From: Rostratula benghalensis
Taxonomy: Eukaryota > Chordata > Aves > Charadriiformes > Rostratulidae
Reading direction: 5' to 3'
Assembly (NCBI GenBank): GCA_013399305.1
Contig: VXAI01000038.1
Coordinates: 1,377,194-1,441,193, forward strand
Length of the DNA stretch: 64,000 nt
Positions 25,824-39,578 of the stretch are shown here, piece by piece. Every line of letters begins with the position of its first letter. Position 1 is the first letter of the stretch. The translations under genes were made by a program, and so were the position numbers. The notes under the pieces were generated by a model. The model was not told where the DNA came from. It was given only the letters and a program-made list of their open reading frames with translations, and ran no database searches.

Positions 25824-27918
25824 GACGACTTCATTAATATTTGTGGTGAAAAACATTCTCCTTATGTTATGTCTGGTTGTTAGGATTTGAGTACTGTGTG
25901 GTTCACTCTGCAATGCAAAAGGGAGCTGTGGACCCTGCTGTGTGCAACAGGTCATTTTAAAGGGCCTCATGTGCTACTTCGGCCCGCAAGTGCTCTGTGC
26001 AAAGCACCTTGGTAAGTTGGGGACAAAGGAAAAACGTATACTTACAGGCCTTACCTGCAATATTGTCCTGCAAAATCCAGTGAAGTCATGGTCCAAGCCT
26101 TGAAGCAAGAGATCTGTAAGAAAAGAGCTGGTTAGAGGTTGGGGGTAAAATTGTAATATTGCACTTAACATAAATTTTCTGTCCCACCACTTGGGTGGGA
26201 AGCAAACATGGCAAAATATGCCACACAGGCACAGTTGTTAAACCACAGATATCAGAAAGTGAAAAGATAACGTGGAAAATTAACAGTGTATGTTTTGACA
26301 GTCAGTTTTGAAATCTAAACTAATCTTTAGAAGCCATTAAAGAGAGAAAAGAAAGTTTTGCTGTTCATGCTAATGAAACTAGCCTGTCCTAGCTGTTTTC
26401 TATAAAATACAGCCTGAAATATGTGTAAAGACAGACTTTTCAGCTCTGTATTTCTAGCACTGCTAGAGGCTGCTTGTATGTTACATACCAGAAATGCATT
26501 TTTCAGCACGCCCACACGCTAACACATCATTGGCATCATTAGAGTCAACACAAGGTGAATTGAAACAGGAAATAACAGCCAGACAGTTGGCAGAGTTGGG
26601 ATTTCCCAAGGAAACTTGCAGCAACTCTCAGAGCCATTTCAGAGCCATTAGTATTAGCGCTGTGTAACCACGCCAGCAGTGGGGATCTGATACCCCACCA
26701 CGTTCAATAGTGTCAGCATAGCCTAAACAGTGTGGATTTTTTTGGTTTGTTTAGTAGACTAACCAGCTGAAGTAGATCTTAAGAAGCAGCAATTTTCTAC
26801 GAACAGACCTGCAATGTACCTGTGCTCTGTTTTCATTTCTTGCTCCGATGAGCAACCTCTGTAGTGTCCAGCACGGAAACTGTTAAGGGCAATCAACATG
26901 AGTTGGAGCGTGGCCGTGTTTGCGTCCGAGGGCAAAGCACAGTTCTTGGTCTTGCTCGGGTGATGCTGAGTTGAGGGGAATCTCTCGTTGCTGGGTTTAT
27001 GCAAGGGAGGCAGTACTGCAAAAGACCAAGGAAGGACTTCCCCCAAACTGGAAGACGTGGCTGCAGGAGCAATGCTGTGAGGTGCCTCCTGCTCCCTTAT
27101 AGCACTGTGCAAGGTTCCTTTGTGGAGATTTTGGGATAGACAGAACGTGAAGACTTTTATGCATCACCTAACATTTACAGCTGTTTCTGCAGGCAATCAG
27201 CATGCTAAGGTTGTGTTTCTTTGATGGTTTCTTAGTCTGTGAATATTCAGCAGTGACTTTAGCTTTTCAGGTATGAAGAATTTTTTACCTCATTATCAGC
27301 CTGAAGGAATACATCTGGAGGAGCCAATTAAACTTTTGAAGCCTGTATTCTAACATTGCTCGTCAGTGGAGGAGCATCAGAGGACCTGTGTGAGCAGGTC
27401 TAGTTTTTAAGACACAAGAAATTACTGGAGAATGTAGTTTACAGTGGGAAGAAGAGGTTTGTGGACTTTAGACAGAAGCATGACTGGGGTGGTTTTTTCA
27501 TGTTAGCATGAAGTTTTATCTACATTGTGTAATTTACACGAACAATAGATGGTGTTTGTTTCAGAAAATCTAACTTTCCAACCTATAGTTCACTGTTAAT
27601 TGGCTAACTTCATTTAAATAGCAAAGTTTGCATTCAGAGTTGATTTCACCTCTGGCAAACTGTCAGCAAAATCACAGGTGTTCTTTTGTTTGTGTACAAC
27701 ATCTCAGTGAAGAAGGAGCCAGAGCCTCACTTTTAAATGCACTGGTGTCATGGGATGGCTGACGGGAGAGCTTGCAGGTGTGGATGTTGGGCTATAATGC
27801 TTTAATAAAAAATGCTGTCTGTCGAGTGAGGCAGTATCTATTGTTTTGGTGTAAAAGACACATTGTCAAAGTGTTTCCCTGTAGCCACTGTTTCTGTCTT
27901 TCAGGAGTACTAGATTTA

Positions 27919-27994
27919 TCACAGAATCATAAAGTAATTCTGGTTGGAAATGTGACCTCTGGAGGTCACCTTGTCCAACCTCTGGCTCAGCAGG
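27919..27994 (-). mobile_element. CR1 LINE fragment, 3' end, - orientation
   Basis: The + strand begins with ATCACAGAATCATAAAG and continues with GGTTGGAAA, then GGTCACCTTGTCCAACCTCTG. This is the reverse complement of a diverged CR1 3' end, so the element's 3' end is at the left. Only about 75 nt remain and the edges are approximate. Confidence 0.75.
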
Positions 27995-30118
27995 AGTACA
28001 AAACTTAGAAGTTTAATTAATAGTTTTGCTGATGTGAGCCATGAGTGCTGATTGTTTAGATAAATCGCAGGAGAAGGGGGCTTTTCACTCAGATCTATAG
28101 CTATTTTTTCTTGGTAAGGAATGGACAAATTGTGTGTCCGGGGTGGTTCATTAGATCAGATGACTGTTCTTTCCAGACACAGACCTGTGGCCTATGAGTT
28201 GCTGAGAAAAATGTGACAAAATCTTGAACCAACTTGTTGCTGGAAATGCATTAGAGTTTCTGCAGCAGTAACTGTAAGGGGGTGATGCAAGTGGAACCAA
28301 ATTAATATTTGAAGTTCTTAAACCTTGAAGCAGTAGGCTTGAATATGCCAATTCCCATGTCAGTTGAGGTTTGGTAGCCAAATTGTTCCCTTATGAGTCA
28401 CAGAGATGACCATGCCAATGAGCACGAGTGTTCAAGCACCAAGAGGAGAATGAGCCTTCGCCTCTCCATGCCGTTCAACACCTGCACTGCCAGTCACCTG
28501 GAGACTCCCACACGTATGTGCTAATGTGATAGCAGCAGGGTTGGCCTGCTGTCCATTTCTATGCTTATCACTTTGCATATTTACTGTACTGTCTCAGAGC
28601 TCTTTCACCTTATAAAGTTTATTTTTGAGGCGTCATGGAGACTTTTTTGGCATAAGAAATAAAGTTACATATTCTCCCATGCTCCCCAACACTTTCCAAT
28701 TGATCTTTAAAATTAATACAGGGCAAGGCTAGTGTGGAATTGTCTCTGTTTTCATGGCTTGACATTTAACACAGCCTCAAATTCTTCAGTTTCTACATAA
28801 AGTGTCCAAATGTCATGGCAGAAATAATAACTCTTAGCTGTTATAATAGGGATGCAGCAAGTGCTAGGCCATGTGAACGTCTCCAGGTTAATGCTGTCTT
28901 TAGCAGCAGCTTGGAAAGCTTCCCTCAGGAAAATTGCAGAGAAGTTGATGCAATAGACGAAGCCAAGGCATGAATTCCTTTTGGATACAGGCTCCAAAAT
29001 GCAAAGCCTCTAAGGGCTTAATGTAATTTACAGTGGGTGCCATTTGGAAACCTTATGCGAACTGACCTGTTTCACTTGGCCATACCAGTAAGCAACACCA
29101 AGTGGCAGGCTGTAGCCAGTTGGGAGCATACTGGTGTAAAAAAAAAAATGTATTTCCTGAATTTAAGGGAAGAAGTGCTGCTGCACGTGTTGAACAATTA
29201 AAGTCTTTGGTGGTGTCCGTCTAGTACCAGGACTGGGGAGCTGGCTTTGGTACTGATATATTTTTGGTTATTTTATGAAAAATAAGTTCACAGGGAAATA
29301 AAACAGTGTTTCAGGGTATTTTTCACCATGCCTTTCTTTTAAATGATAAAAGCCTTCTGTCTTTTGTCATTCTCTTAGCAGAGCAGTGAGCCCAGGAAAA
29401 TGGGCTCACGTAAGGGCTGTGCTGAAGGAGAGCGTTTCCATGTCAGGGAAGCCAATGTTTTTGCAGAAGACAAAGACAAGGTAGAGGCTGGCACCCAAGG
29501 GGTGTAAATTTTGAGTGAATTATTTCCATATGAAGTTTTTCTCCTGTTTGACTATGAAATCAAAGCAGGGAGCTGCATACAAAAATAAGTTAGTAAGTCT
29601 ATTTCTAGTTAAAATAGTTATACAGCTTTTATAAAGTTTCATGAACACCTCATGTCCATTACCAGTAGTGAACTTACATGGGAATTTGGTGTAAACTGGC
29701 ACTTTGAACGTGTGGTAGAATAAATGCATAAATGCTGTTTAGTGGCTCTAAAAGTGTTGAACAAGGAAGGACACGAGAGGGCCAGCTTGGAGCATGCACC
29801 TGTATTCAATTTCTGTTACTTATTACTAAGAGAACAGGAAATGTTTCATGCAGGAATCTAGCCCTGAGTTAAGCACATTTATTCCAAGAACTGAAGTCTG
29901 TGGCTTTGGGTCTTGTTGAGCTTTGGGCTAGCTCAGTGCTGTCAGCCATGGCCTTCCATCATAAAACTGTATGGAGCTGCTTCTTGGATTTCTGCACATA
30001 CACCCTGGCATTCCATTGAGCGTTGCCCTGGTGAGGCATTCCTGCAGTTTCTCTTGATTTAGCCTGCTCTGCCTCTGCCTTATTGGGGGCAGCCATGTTC
30101 CCAAATGAGAATATTGTA

Positions 30119-30636
30119 GACAGCCAGCCACGGGAGGTGATTCTGCTGCTCTACTCTTCTCTTGTGAGACCCCACCTGGAGTACTAGGTCCAGTGGAGGA
30201 CCACAAAGATGATCAGAGGGATGGAACACTTCTGCTATGAAGACAGGCTGAGCTGATATGTTCAGCCTGGAGAAGAGAAGACTCTGGGGAGACCTTAGAG
30301 CAGCCTTCCAGTATCTGAAGGGGGCTACAGGAGAGCTGGGGAGGGACTCTTTGTCAGGGAGTGGAGTGACAGGACAAGGGGTTAAGGCTTTAAATTGGAA
30401 GAGGGGGGTTTAGATGAGATACCAGAAAGAAATTCTTTGCTGTGAGAGTGGTGAGACCCTGGAACAGGTTGCCCAGAGAAGCTGTGGCTGCCCCATCCCT
30501 GGAGGGGTTCAAGGCCAGGCTGGATGGGACTTGGAGCAACCTGGTCTGGTGGGAGGTGTCCCTGCCCAGGGCAGGGGGGTTGGAACTGGATGATATTTAA
30601 GGTCCCTTCCAACTCTCACCATTCTGTGGTTCTATG
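30119..30636 (+). mobile_element. CR1 LINE fragment, about 520 bp, + orientation, 5'-truncated and decayed
   Basis: The left part encodes the C-terminal end of the CR1 ORF2 endonuclease/reverse transcriptase protein. L-L-Y-S-S-L-V-R-P-H-L-E-Y is readable and ends in a stop (TAG at 30186). T-K-M-I-R-G-M-E-H follows in frame, then another stop and frameshifts. Further right, W-N-R-L-P-R-E and the 3' untranslated motif GGTCCCTTCCAACTC are visible, ending in two octamers (ATTCTGTG at 30621-30628 and GTTCTATG at 30629-30636). About 50 nt of the usual CR1 sequence appear to be missing after 30193 (see findings). The copy is non-functional. Confidence 0.95.
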
Positions 30637-33351
30637 AATATGCAGAGGCTGACTCAAATAAAGAGGCAACTGTTCCTTCAAGGTGTTGGTTGTGGTTATT
30701 GGCGGTGCGCTCCCAGCTCTTCCTTCCACTGGGCTCTTTTCAGGACTGTGAAGCTGAACACAACCAGTCGAGCTGCAAGGGGACTGTAAAGCCTTGTAGG
30801 AATGTGATTCTTGGAGGCGTGATGGTATGGGGACTTGTTGTCTTGCAGGGATCTTTCCCCCATAAGGAATGCACGGGACAGGTTTCAAAGAAATACTCTT
30901 CCTGGCAGGTTGCTGCCATGTGTCCTTTTGCCATCTCTTGACAGAAGTCTCTTCCTTTGTTTTGCAGCATTGCAGCAAGGAAAATCAATAGCTTGAGACT
31001 TAGCAGCAAGCAGAGATCTGTGTCAGACTTAAATGACAAGACTCTGTGTTTCCCTCCTTTGTCACCCGTTCCCATCTTACACCTTTCAGAGCAAAGGAAA
31101 AGCTACTTGTGTAAGCAGTGAGAGTGTGAGTGTACATCTCCCGTGTACACAGAGTGCACTGACTTGCTGTCACTGTCCATGTCCATGCAGCCACCGTAGC
31201 GGAGAACAGGGCTGGTGGCAGGGCCCAGTGGTAGAAAGAAGCTGATGTCCATGCTGTCTGCAGGGTTCAAGCTCTGCTGTGTGTGATCCTGTCTTTCACA
31301 TCAGCAGCTCCCAGCCAAGGAAACCAGACGATTCCCTGAAAGGAAAGCATGAATTACTTATGCAGTGCGGATGCGTGGCGAGGACAGAGCAGCAGAGCAG
31401 AGGGGAGCCCGCCTGGCAGAGTAGACACCCTGTGTGAACACACACAGAGTTAGAGCCACATGAAGTCACACAGTTACTGCTCCTTCTATGAGGAGTTGCT
31501 GCTGGTTCTTGTTCTTCATTCACTGGAGCTCAGTTTTGTGCATATTCAGCTTCTGTCTTTTTCCTTTTGCAGGCTTTCACTAGAAGGTAGATTTTTGTAG
31601 TACATGGATGCAGGGAACGCTAACAGCTTCATCTGTCGTGATAATACAGGCTCACTGCATTTCTCTAAATATTTCTCAGCCACACATAAGATAATAGCTC
31701 CTATTACTAACCTGCAAGCTGCTTTCCTTGTGTCCTGGGGCCACTTAGGAAATTGTAGGTAATATGCTTCTTTGTAGACCTGAAGGTTCCTTTGGAGGAA
31801 GAAATTAGGCATTGATATTTAAAAAACATAGTAATGCAGGAGACATCACTGCACACCTAATGTTTAAAACTTCTGTGAGTCAGTACATATTTATTTTTCT
31901 CATGGTTATATTACTTATGCAATGTGAAAAATCAAAGCTGTGTGGAGTAGTGTAAAATACTTTTGTGACTATTCATTTCAGTTTGCTATTTGTTAAATAG
32001 CTTTTCCTGGAAGATACTCTTACTTTTTCTGCATGCATCTACTATTAGCATCGATCCTTGTGACTTTCACAAAAATTAAACATCTAGATTGCACATTCAG
32101 GTTTTTGGAAAAAGCTGAGCTTGCTTTTTACATTGGGAGATATTTTGCATTCACAGACACAGAATGTAAAAATATTTCTATGTCTTTTTTTCCTCATTCA
32201 CCACAACCAGCACTGCAGAGCATATTTGTAATTTTTGCCATTCAGTCATAAAATAGAAATAATTAAACATAACTGTCAAGTTGAAGTAATGAATAAATGT
32301 AAGCAAATAATGATTGATTTGTGTGTAGGCAATTCACTAGCAGAAATAAAGCAAGCCATTGTGAATTTTCTGCTGCACATAAACATGCAGTATATCTTAA
32401 TGGAATGTTACACTAGAAAAGTTAACTCCTTTAATCTGGGTTCTCGAGGGAAGAAATCATCTGGAGGCCTCTGAAATTCCTGGCCTCAGTTTCTTGACGT
32501 TTGTGTGCAGTATTCGGGGTTACTATTGCAGTTTGCTGTGAAATAAAACAAAAGGAGGAAGATAAAACAGTTGGGCAAATTTTCCACTCACGTGGTGTAA
32601 GATGTGGAGCGAGTCTACTCAAGTCAGTGGTTGGCCTCAAATGAAAGCAATGAAACGGCTGGAGGAGAATCGATCATCACAGGTTGCCTTATGCATTTGC
32701 TTATGTATTTTTCAATAGACTGAACAATATATGTCTGTATTTGATGTGCACAAAAGGCACGGTATATTTTAAATATGAATAGATGAAAATTTAAAGAAAG
32801 GATAAAATTCTATTATGGAACAGATTTCAGGTTGCTTTGATCTCAGCTGGTATTTCTGAGTGTTTTCAGAGCTGGCAAAACAGGTCAGAGGTAGTGAAAC
32901 AGGCAACTATTTGAAAATACTCATTGGAGACCAGCCTTTTGCACTCTTTAGAGGGTGAAAAGATCTTATTACTTCAGCCTTAAAAATTTGTAAATAATGT
33001 TCCTCCTCCTTACCATAAATTCATACTGCACTCAATGTATTCCAACAGTGTATTCCTTCCTATCTCCTGTAATTGGTATTTGTTGTGATAGTGGCCATAA
33101 TGAATTCAAGAGAGATCTTTGTGGCCATCAAATTTGCTTTCCTAGAAATTCCATTGTAATGTGGCCTTATTATAACATTCAAATAACACAGTACCAACTT
33201 GCCACCTTCTATGGAGAAACATCACCTGCAGCGTCAGTTAATTCTGTGAATATATTAGTTTGAGCTTTATGCCATCTGTTCTACCTCTTATAATAAATGC
33301 AAAAAGCCTATATTTCACAATTAACTCATTAAAAAGATATGATTGATTGAA

Positions 33352-33363
33352 ATGCACGTGCAT
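33352..33363. promoter_or_regulatory. 12-bp palindrome centred on a CACGTG E-box
   Basis: ATGCACGTGCAT is self-complementary and contains the canonical E-box CACGTG at 33356-33361, the type bound by MYC/MAX, USF and CLOCK-class bHLH factors. Function is unproven. Confidence 0.35.
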
Positions 33364-34927
33364 GTTCCCTACACAATGCAGAATGCACTTAAGGTGAGTG
33401 ATGCAAACCCGACCACGCAGGGTTGGTTCGCAGTGGATATTTTGTCATACAGTAATATTTATTGCTTCACTTCTTCAGCTGACTTCATGCAAGGGACACA
33501 GAAGTTGGTTGCTTCATTTTCCCCTTAGGGGACATGGCCTCCTCTGCAGAGACTGTCTGTCTGTCTGTTTGTCCATCCCTGTTTTGCTGTGGAACTGCTG
33601 CTGGCGGTGCTGTCTGAGGGCGGTTTGGTGTGTATCATCCCTTTGCTTTTCTCTCTTCTACCTTACTGAGTTATGAATCACTAACCTTTAAAATCTACCT
33701 ACCCTGATCTTTCTAAGTAACTTCTCTTGTCTGTCTGACAGTAAAAAGCTAAATGCTGTGCAGCCTGGCCTCTGGAAGGCGGGAAGGCGTAGGGAGGAAT
33801 TGCGTTTCCCTTAGCCCCCCAGCTGAAGGTGCCTGACTGCTCGCCCTGCCCATTTCCATCAGGAGCATCACAGCTGCTGCAGCCACAGCCGAGGGCAAAC
33901 CCATTAGCAATGCTGAGATTAAAATTTTTAATTTGAATTCAGAAGCTGCATCCTTTAAGCCATAGTTTCTCCCCTGCTCATGGCAAATAGGGACAGCCTT
34001 TTCTGTAGCCAGGTGTGCTGCAGCGGGAGGGTAGGCAATGCCTGTGCTACCTGTGCCTTCTGACCATATGTACAAGGGCAGCATCTTGGGCACAAAGGTC
34101 TACACCCTGCCTCCAGGGAAGGCTTCCCCTGTATTCCTTCCCTTGCAGAAGAGCCTTGTGCAGGATGGCTGGAGCCAAGTGTCTTGAATAAAGAATTAAT
34201 TCTGCATTTTTCTGGAGTATGGTACACAAAGGCAGTGCCTTCTATACTCTCTACCAGTTTATTGTGGTTGTCAAGACATTTTGGCGTTTTCAAGGGTCTT
34301 TACAACTCTGAAACATGTGCATATATCTCTTTTAACATCAGAAGAAGTACCCATTATTTAAAGTTACCTTCTTGGGAAGAAAGTTTTGTGTGGTTTTTGC
34401 ATTGCATGCTAAAGGATGCCGGTTCAGCTGTACTGTTGCTAGCCAGTGAGCTAGTTTCAGTCTTGATAGTGCATTTTTGCAAATGCTCTGCAGTAGTGTG
34501 ATGGCAACTGTTCACATGGTGAACTGCAGGGTTTGGTCCCAGCCTGCAGGGTTTGCCTGTATTTTATGAGAAGATCCGGTAAAGGGTGCACTGCTTCCTC
34601 ACTGCATTCCTGAACAACCTGAGATGGTCCCAAATGAATGCATAATAATCTGCAGATTCTGCAACACACATGATAAATACTGCAAAACCCCCAAACTGTT
34701 TCATGAAGTATTGAAATGTATGTCTTATTTGGTAGTGTGATTAGACTATACGTGCATTTTTAAACACATTTTGGTTTATGTAATCTCCTTTCCCATTAGT
34801 CCCTCACTAATAAATAAAGTGCCAGGTGGAGTAACCAGCATGGAATGATCTTAAATCTATTGAGTGTGCTAAGCTACCACTTGTACTCAGTTGAGATGGA
34901 TTTCACAGATTGAAAATGCACGGCTGA

Positions 34928-34952
34928 TTTTTTTTTTTTTTTTTTTTTTTTT
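34928..34952. repeat. Poly(T) tract, 25 nt
   Basis: Uninterrupted T run. No flanking target-site duplication or processed-gene sequence was recognised on either side. Confidence 0.95.
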
Positions 34953-36609
34953 AAATGAAAACATCTGTGTTAAGCAGAGTGGATGTCTGCTCTGGTCTCC
35001 TGTCCAGTTGCATTTCAGGAAATATTTGTTTCGTGGATGCCCGTTGTTGTGGGCTCGACTGACCACAAGGAATCTGTCACCAACAACTCATTAAGAGCTG
35101 AACCATCTCTCCTGAGAAACAGATTTCCTCACTGTAAAGGTTGCTTTCCCTTGAGTAAAATGTCAGATAAATAATAGCTGAAATAGCTCTTAAGTGTGCT
35201 CTACCTATAAAATAGAAGTATGTAAACCAGCAGTATTTTGTAGTGGGAGAATGTATGGAAAGTGGCATTTAATATTTTTATAATTTTTGTTTTTCTCATG
35301 TCAGTCAGAGCTGACTGCCCTTGTCATAAGATTATATGTAATTCAGATATACCCAGTTTCTGTATTCAGTATATCCACTGCAATGTATTTTATTTTCAGT
35401 ATCAATTCTTGGGCAAACCATAGATTTCTATATATTTCCTGTAGGCATAAAACAAGCATAAATACTGTTTTTGTTTTCCTTCTCTGGAAATGTATTTCAA
35501 ATGCCATTTCAAGTTTGCATTTTCCTTGCCATTATGGTAAAATCCTATTGCTGATGACAAGAAAGATGAAATGTACCACGTGGACCTAAGTCATTCTTTG
35601 CATCTACTTCAAATTCTGTTCTGATCTTCCTTGTGCTTTCTGGTTTGCATGATTTATTGCCTTCCCCTGCCTAGGAGGGGTTCTTCTATAGCCATTAGCC
35701 ATGCAGCTCTGTGAGTTGGTCATCAGTGGGGGTTTTGAAGAGTGACATGGACGTGTCGTTCCCCTCAGGAAAACAGCCCTCCTGACACAGTGATGTGAAC
35801 AGTTTGCACAGGAGGCTGAAAAAGTTCAGTATTTAGGTGTGAGAACTCCAGGCTTGACGGTCACTTTTGAAAGTTGTGGTGAATTTCCTGTTTGATGAGG
35901 TGGAAACGAGATTAAAAATCAGTTTGGGGGAATCTAGAGATTTAAGTTGAGCACAGTTCACTTGCCTCTGTGTAATACTGGTGGAAATTTGTAAATGAGG
36001 CCACCAAGCTTCATGTCCAGAACTTGACAAAGGGAAACCTTGCTCCAAAGTTTGAACGGGCTCCATTATCTGGGGTTTGAGATCTGCCACAAGAAGTCAG
36101 GGTGACTATTGATATTTCCAGGGATTACATATCTTAATCGGTAAGATTACACTTTACTCGTTTCCATGAGCTCTGCTTAGTGCTTTCTGTGCTCGTTATT
36201 CTTTTATCCTAATAAAGCATAGATAAATTTAGATGCAGCACCCAGGCTGCAGCTCCACTTTTGTACAGAGAGTAATGAATAGCAGATTTGGACCTTTGTT
36301 GTTTTAATAGTTTTAAGAAAGTCTCTTTGACAGAAACAAACTCCAGAAAATGCCATGATTTAAAAACCAGGCTATGTGGTATTCTTACTGTCCTTTTGAT
36401 ATAAAGCTTGATTAAAATGGCATGTGACATCAGTTGGAAAAATATGAAAATCAAATTTTCTTGGTTTTGTACTTTTTTAGGCTAACCTATGCCTACAGTT
36501 TATCTTTGGATAATTTGTGCTGTCTTTGTGCCATACCTTAATTTTGAGTACATTTGTTGAAAATTTCCTGTGGCGTTCATCTATGATTGTCAAAAGGAGC
36601 TTTTTTTCT

Positions 36610-36625
36610 GGGGGGAGGGGGGGGG
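36610..36625 (+). repeat. Poly(G) tract, G6-A-G9
   Basis: Sixteen bases with a single A interruption, preceded by T7-C-T. It is a homopurine run that may form quadruplexes between or within strands and is prone to sequencing error. Confidence 0.9.
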
Positions 36626-39388
36626 AAAGTACTGGTTTTAATTATAATTCTAAATAGCTTCATAACCACTGTGAACTCTGAATTTACATCATTTTTATGA
36701 TAGCCACACCATTCCAGGTTTATTGATTTTGTCATTTGCTTCATTACATTTAATGCAAACCTTTTGTATGGAATTATTCCGGGGCTGTGCTGGGCACAGA
36801 GGGGTCAGCGTAGGCAGTCTCTAGCCAAAACAGCACAGCAAGATCATTTTAGTGCAGACTCCATGAATAAGGGGGGGTTGTGAATACTGTCCACCAGCAG
36901 AATGAAGTTTGCCTTCTCCTCTTGACCTTTCCAGATGGACAAAGTTAAAACCACAGCTTGTCATCTATTTTTTTTCCTTTTTCTTTTTTTCTCATCTCCC
37001 CCTGTGTTTCAGCTCAGCTCTTCAGTCAGTGCAACACACATCTTTTAAGGTTGAAAGAGCGTCTTTTTGTCAGTGCCTGCTCATTCCATGGCAGTGCCAG
37101 GCAGGACCACTTCCATGTGAAATGGTGGTGGTCTTCCAGCAAGGGGATCTGCAGGGGTTGCTGACCCTGCTGCTCACTCACACCCCCCAAGAGCCAAGGT
37201 GCTTTTCGGCTGTTGGCAGAGACACTGTGGGTCTCTGGTCTCAGGTTGTTTTATCTTTTCACTGGGATTAAGTTTTGGTATTTCATTTTGTAAACAGACA
37301 CCAATATTTCTGGATTTGTTGTACCTTTTTAAGGTGGATACAACTTCTCCTCGGTTCTTAGTTAGTACTGCATCACTTTTTCTGGATAACACTATTATTA
37401 TTTTTAATCTTTGTTAAAAAAAAAAAAAGATATAAAAACAGGTAAGTAAATGGATTCTTGTTTTCTCTAGAAGGCAGTGACTTAGGCTGAGAAATTAATT
37501 TCAGTAATTGATTGAGGGACTAGTTTTCCTGCACTGCTCTTCCTTGACCACAAGGTAAGATGGATGTCTCCCCTTCTTGACCCCACCTCAGCAAGGCCGC
37601 TGCTCGGCTCTCGTCAGCCCTCAACTCGGCTGCAGCTTGATGGGAGAGAGCACAACCGGGTATTCAAAATCATGGCAGAGACAAAGGCTGTGTAGTTTCT
37701 TGCTGCATTTAGAGCACAGAAGGGAATGATTATATTTCTCATTCAGCCCGTTCTGTGGCTTTGCTGTCTGGCAGTTGGGTGGCTCCGTGAGATAAAGTGG
37801 CTGCAGGAAAGCGAAGCCACCTGCAGTTCAGTCCAATCCAGAATTGTTATGCTTCAAAAGGAAAACATTTTTGGAAGGAAAAAAAAAAAATTTAATTGTA
37901 ATGGTATAATTGTATTTTACAGTCTTTTCATCATAAATTGGTTTTATATGAACATTTGTTCACTGTGTTTATACAGCAAGGGATGTTATACAGTCCTTTT
38001 AAACAGCTAAATTGCTGCATCACTTGAAAATTTCCTCAAAAGAAGCTCAAATGATGTGAATCCTACATGGAGATTAAGGAGATGCTATGGAAGATCCTTC
38101 TTCTGTTGTGAAAAACAGTGTTTGTGCTTGGATCTGTAATGTTTTCTTCCAGTGTAAAATAAGGATCTAACCCTAAGTGAAGCGAGAGGGAATCCTCAGG
38201 CACTCAAATATCTCTTAGGAGATGAATAGAAATACTGTGAAGTTGATTATCTAGGTGTGAGTCCGAGAATAGCTTTACTAAAATAGCTTTGAGGTAGGTA
38301 AGAGCAGAAATGCTTTTGTTGAAGGCTGGGTGTCAGAGGGTGAATGTGAGATGGCAGCATTGCAAAGAGCCTTTAGATGATGGTCTCATTTGTACAACTG
38401 ATTTCTGCTACCGAATATCATTTTCTTCTACGTTTTTTTTCCTGCCAAAAGCCTGTGGGATCTAATTTTGCTTTTGTTTAGCCTTTGGTAGTCCCATAAA
38501 TGTCAAAGAAACTAATGAGAGAATTCTATCTTCATGTGGAAGTAACCTCTGCTCCAGTCTTTTGTGGTTGGCTTTTTATTTTTTTAAAGCTCTTTCTGGA
38601 GCTATTTTTCCAAATCATTGAGCAGTAGTATGGTATCACTGTGATAATATGCATACACAGCTTGTATTCTCACACTTAGAATTCTTCTTCCTTTCTCTTC
38701 TTTTACTAGGGGGAGTGAGGATTTCTTAATTGTTCTATTGATGGAGCATGAGATTCTCAAGAATGATCAAGATGACTTCCCCATATAATTCTGCCTCGAT
38801 ATCCTGTCAATCAGAAGTTGTGTATAAGTCATGACATTTAATACTGGATGGAATGATGCTTTTCAAAAAAACCCACCCAAACCAAACCCAGAATTTACTT
38901 CATTTAAGAAGATAAGCTAGCAATCTCTGTAAAACTGTGACGTGGTACATGAGATTTAAGGCAAATGGTTTGCATTAAGCAAAAGTAAGCAGTTCTTGCT
39001 GCATTTCCAGGTGCACAACATACGAGTCACCCTGTCCAGGCTGCTTCTCACTGCAGCAAAACGTTATTTTTCATACACATTCAAAATTGCTTGTTGTGAT
39101 GTGTGGTAGGAAACAGATCTTCCTGGTGTGAAAATTAGCTTTAGAAATGAGATTGATTTTTTTTTTCCTTTTTTTCTTCTTCCTTCTACTTTTTTTGTGA
39201 CCCTTCAGTAGCCCTGTATGCAAGTTTCACCCTTGAACCTGCTTTATTTTGGATTCAATTTATGCCTAAGCTCAAGTCACATGCAGCATCAGCTATTGAT
39301 TAGGTCCTGCTTTTAAAACCAGTCTTATAAAGAAGCTGACGGCTGCAAGGAGGTCAAGTGGTTTGCCTGGAATCAGTCACTGAATAAA

Positions 39389-39578
39389 GGGGGGGTCCTG
39401 GTTATCTGAACTGGTTTGGCGAGGGTGGGGTTTGGTGGTGGTGGGGGTTTTGTTTGGATTTTAGCTCTCTGCCTTCAGCTCACATTCTGTGTTCAAAGAT
39501 GTGGCTCTCTTGTTCTTGTGGAGCAGCTGGAAAGTATAATTAAGGGTTAATTTTCAGGTGGGAGGGGGAGATGGGGGG
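39389..39578 (+). repeat. G-rich cluster
   Basis: Three G-run groups lie within 190 bp: G7 at 39389-39395; GGG-T-GGGG then three GG steps and G5 at 39423-39447; and GGG-A-G5-AGAT-G6 at 39560-39578. This is a modest quadruplex candidate on the coding strand. Confidence 0.6.

Noticed and set aside
34928..34952. Poly(T) as the start of a reverse-oriented retrocopy
   Set aside because: The downstream sequence shows no coding similarity and no polyadenylation signal in reverse complement.
38122..38136. miR-218-like string TTGTGCTTGGATCT in a SLIT intron
   Set aside because: The mature miR-218 sequence lacks the extra G, and no complementary arm that would form the hairpin lies within 100 nt downstream. 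In mammals the SLIT3-hosted miR-218-2 is in a later intron.
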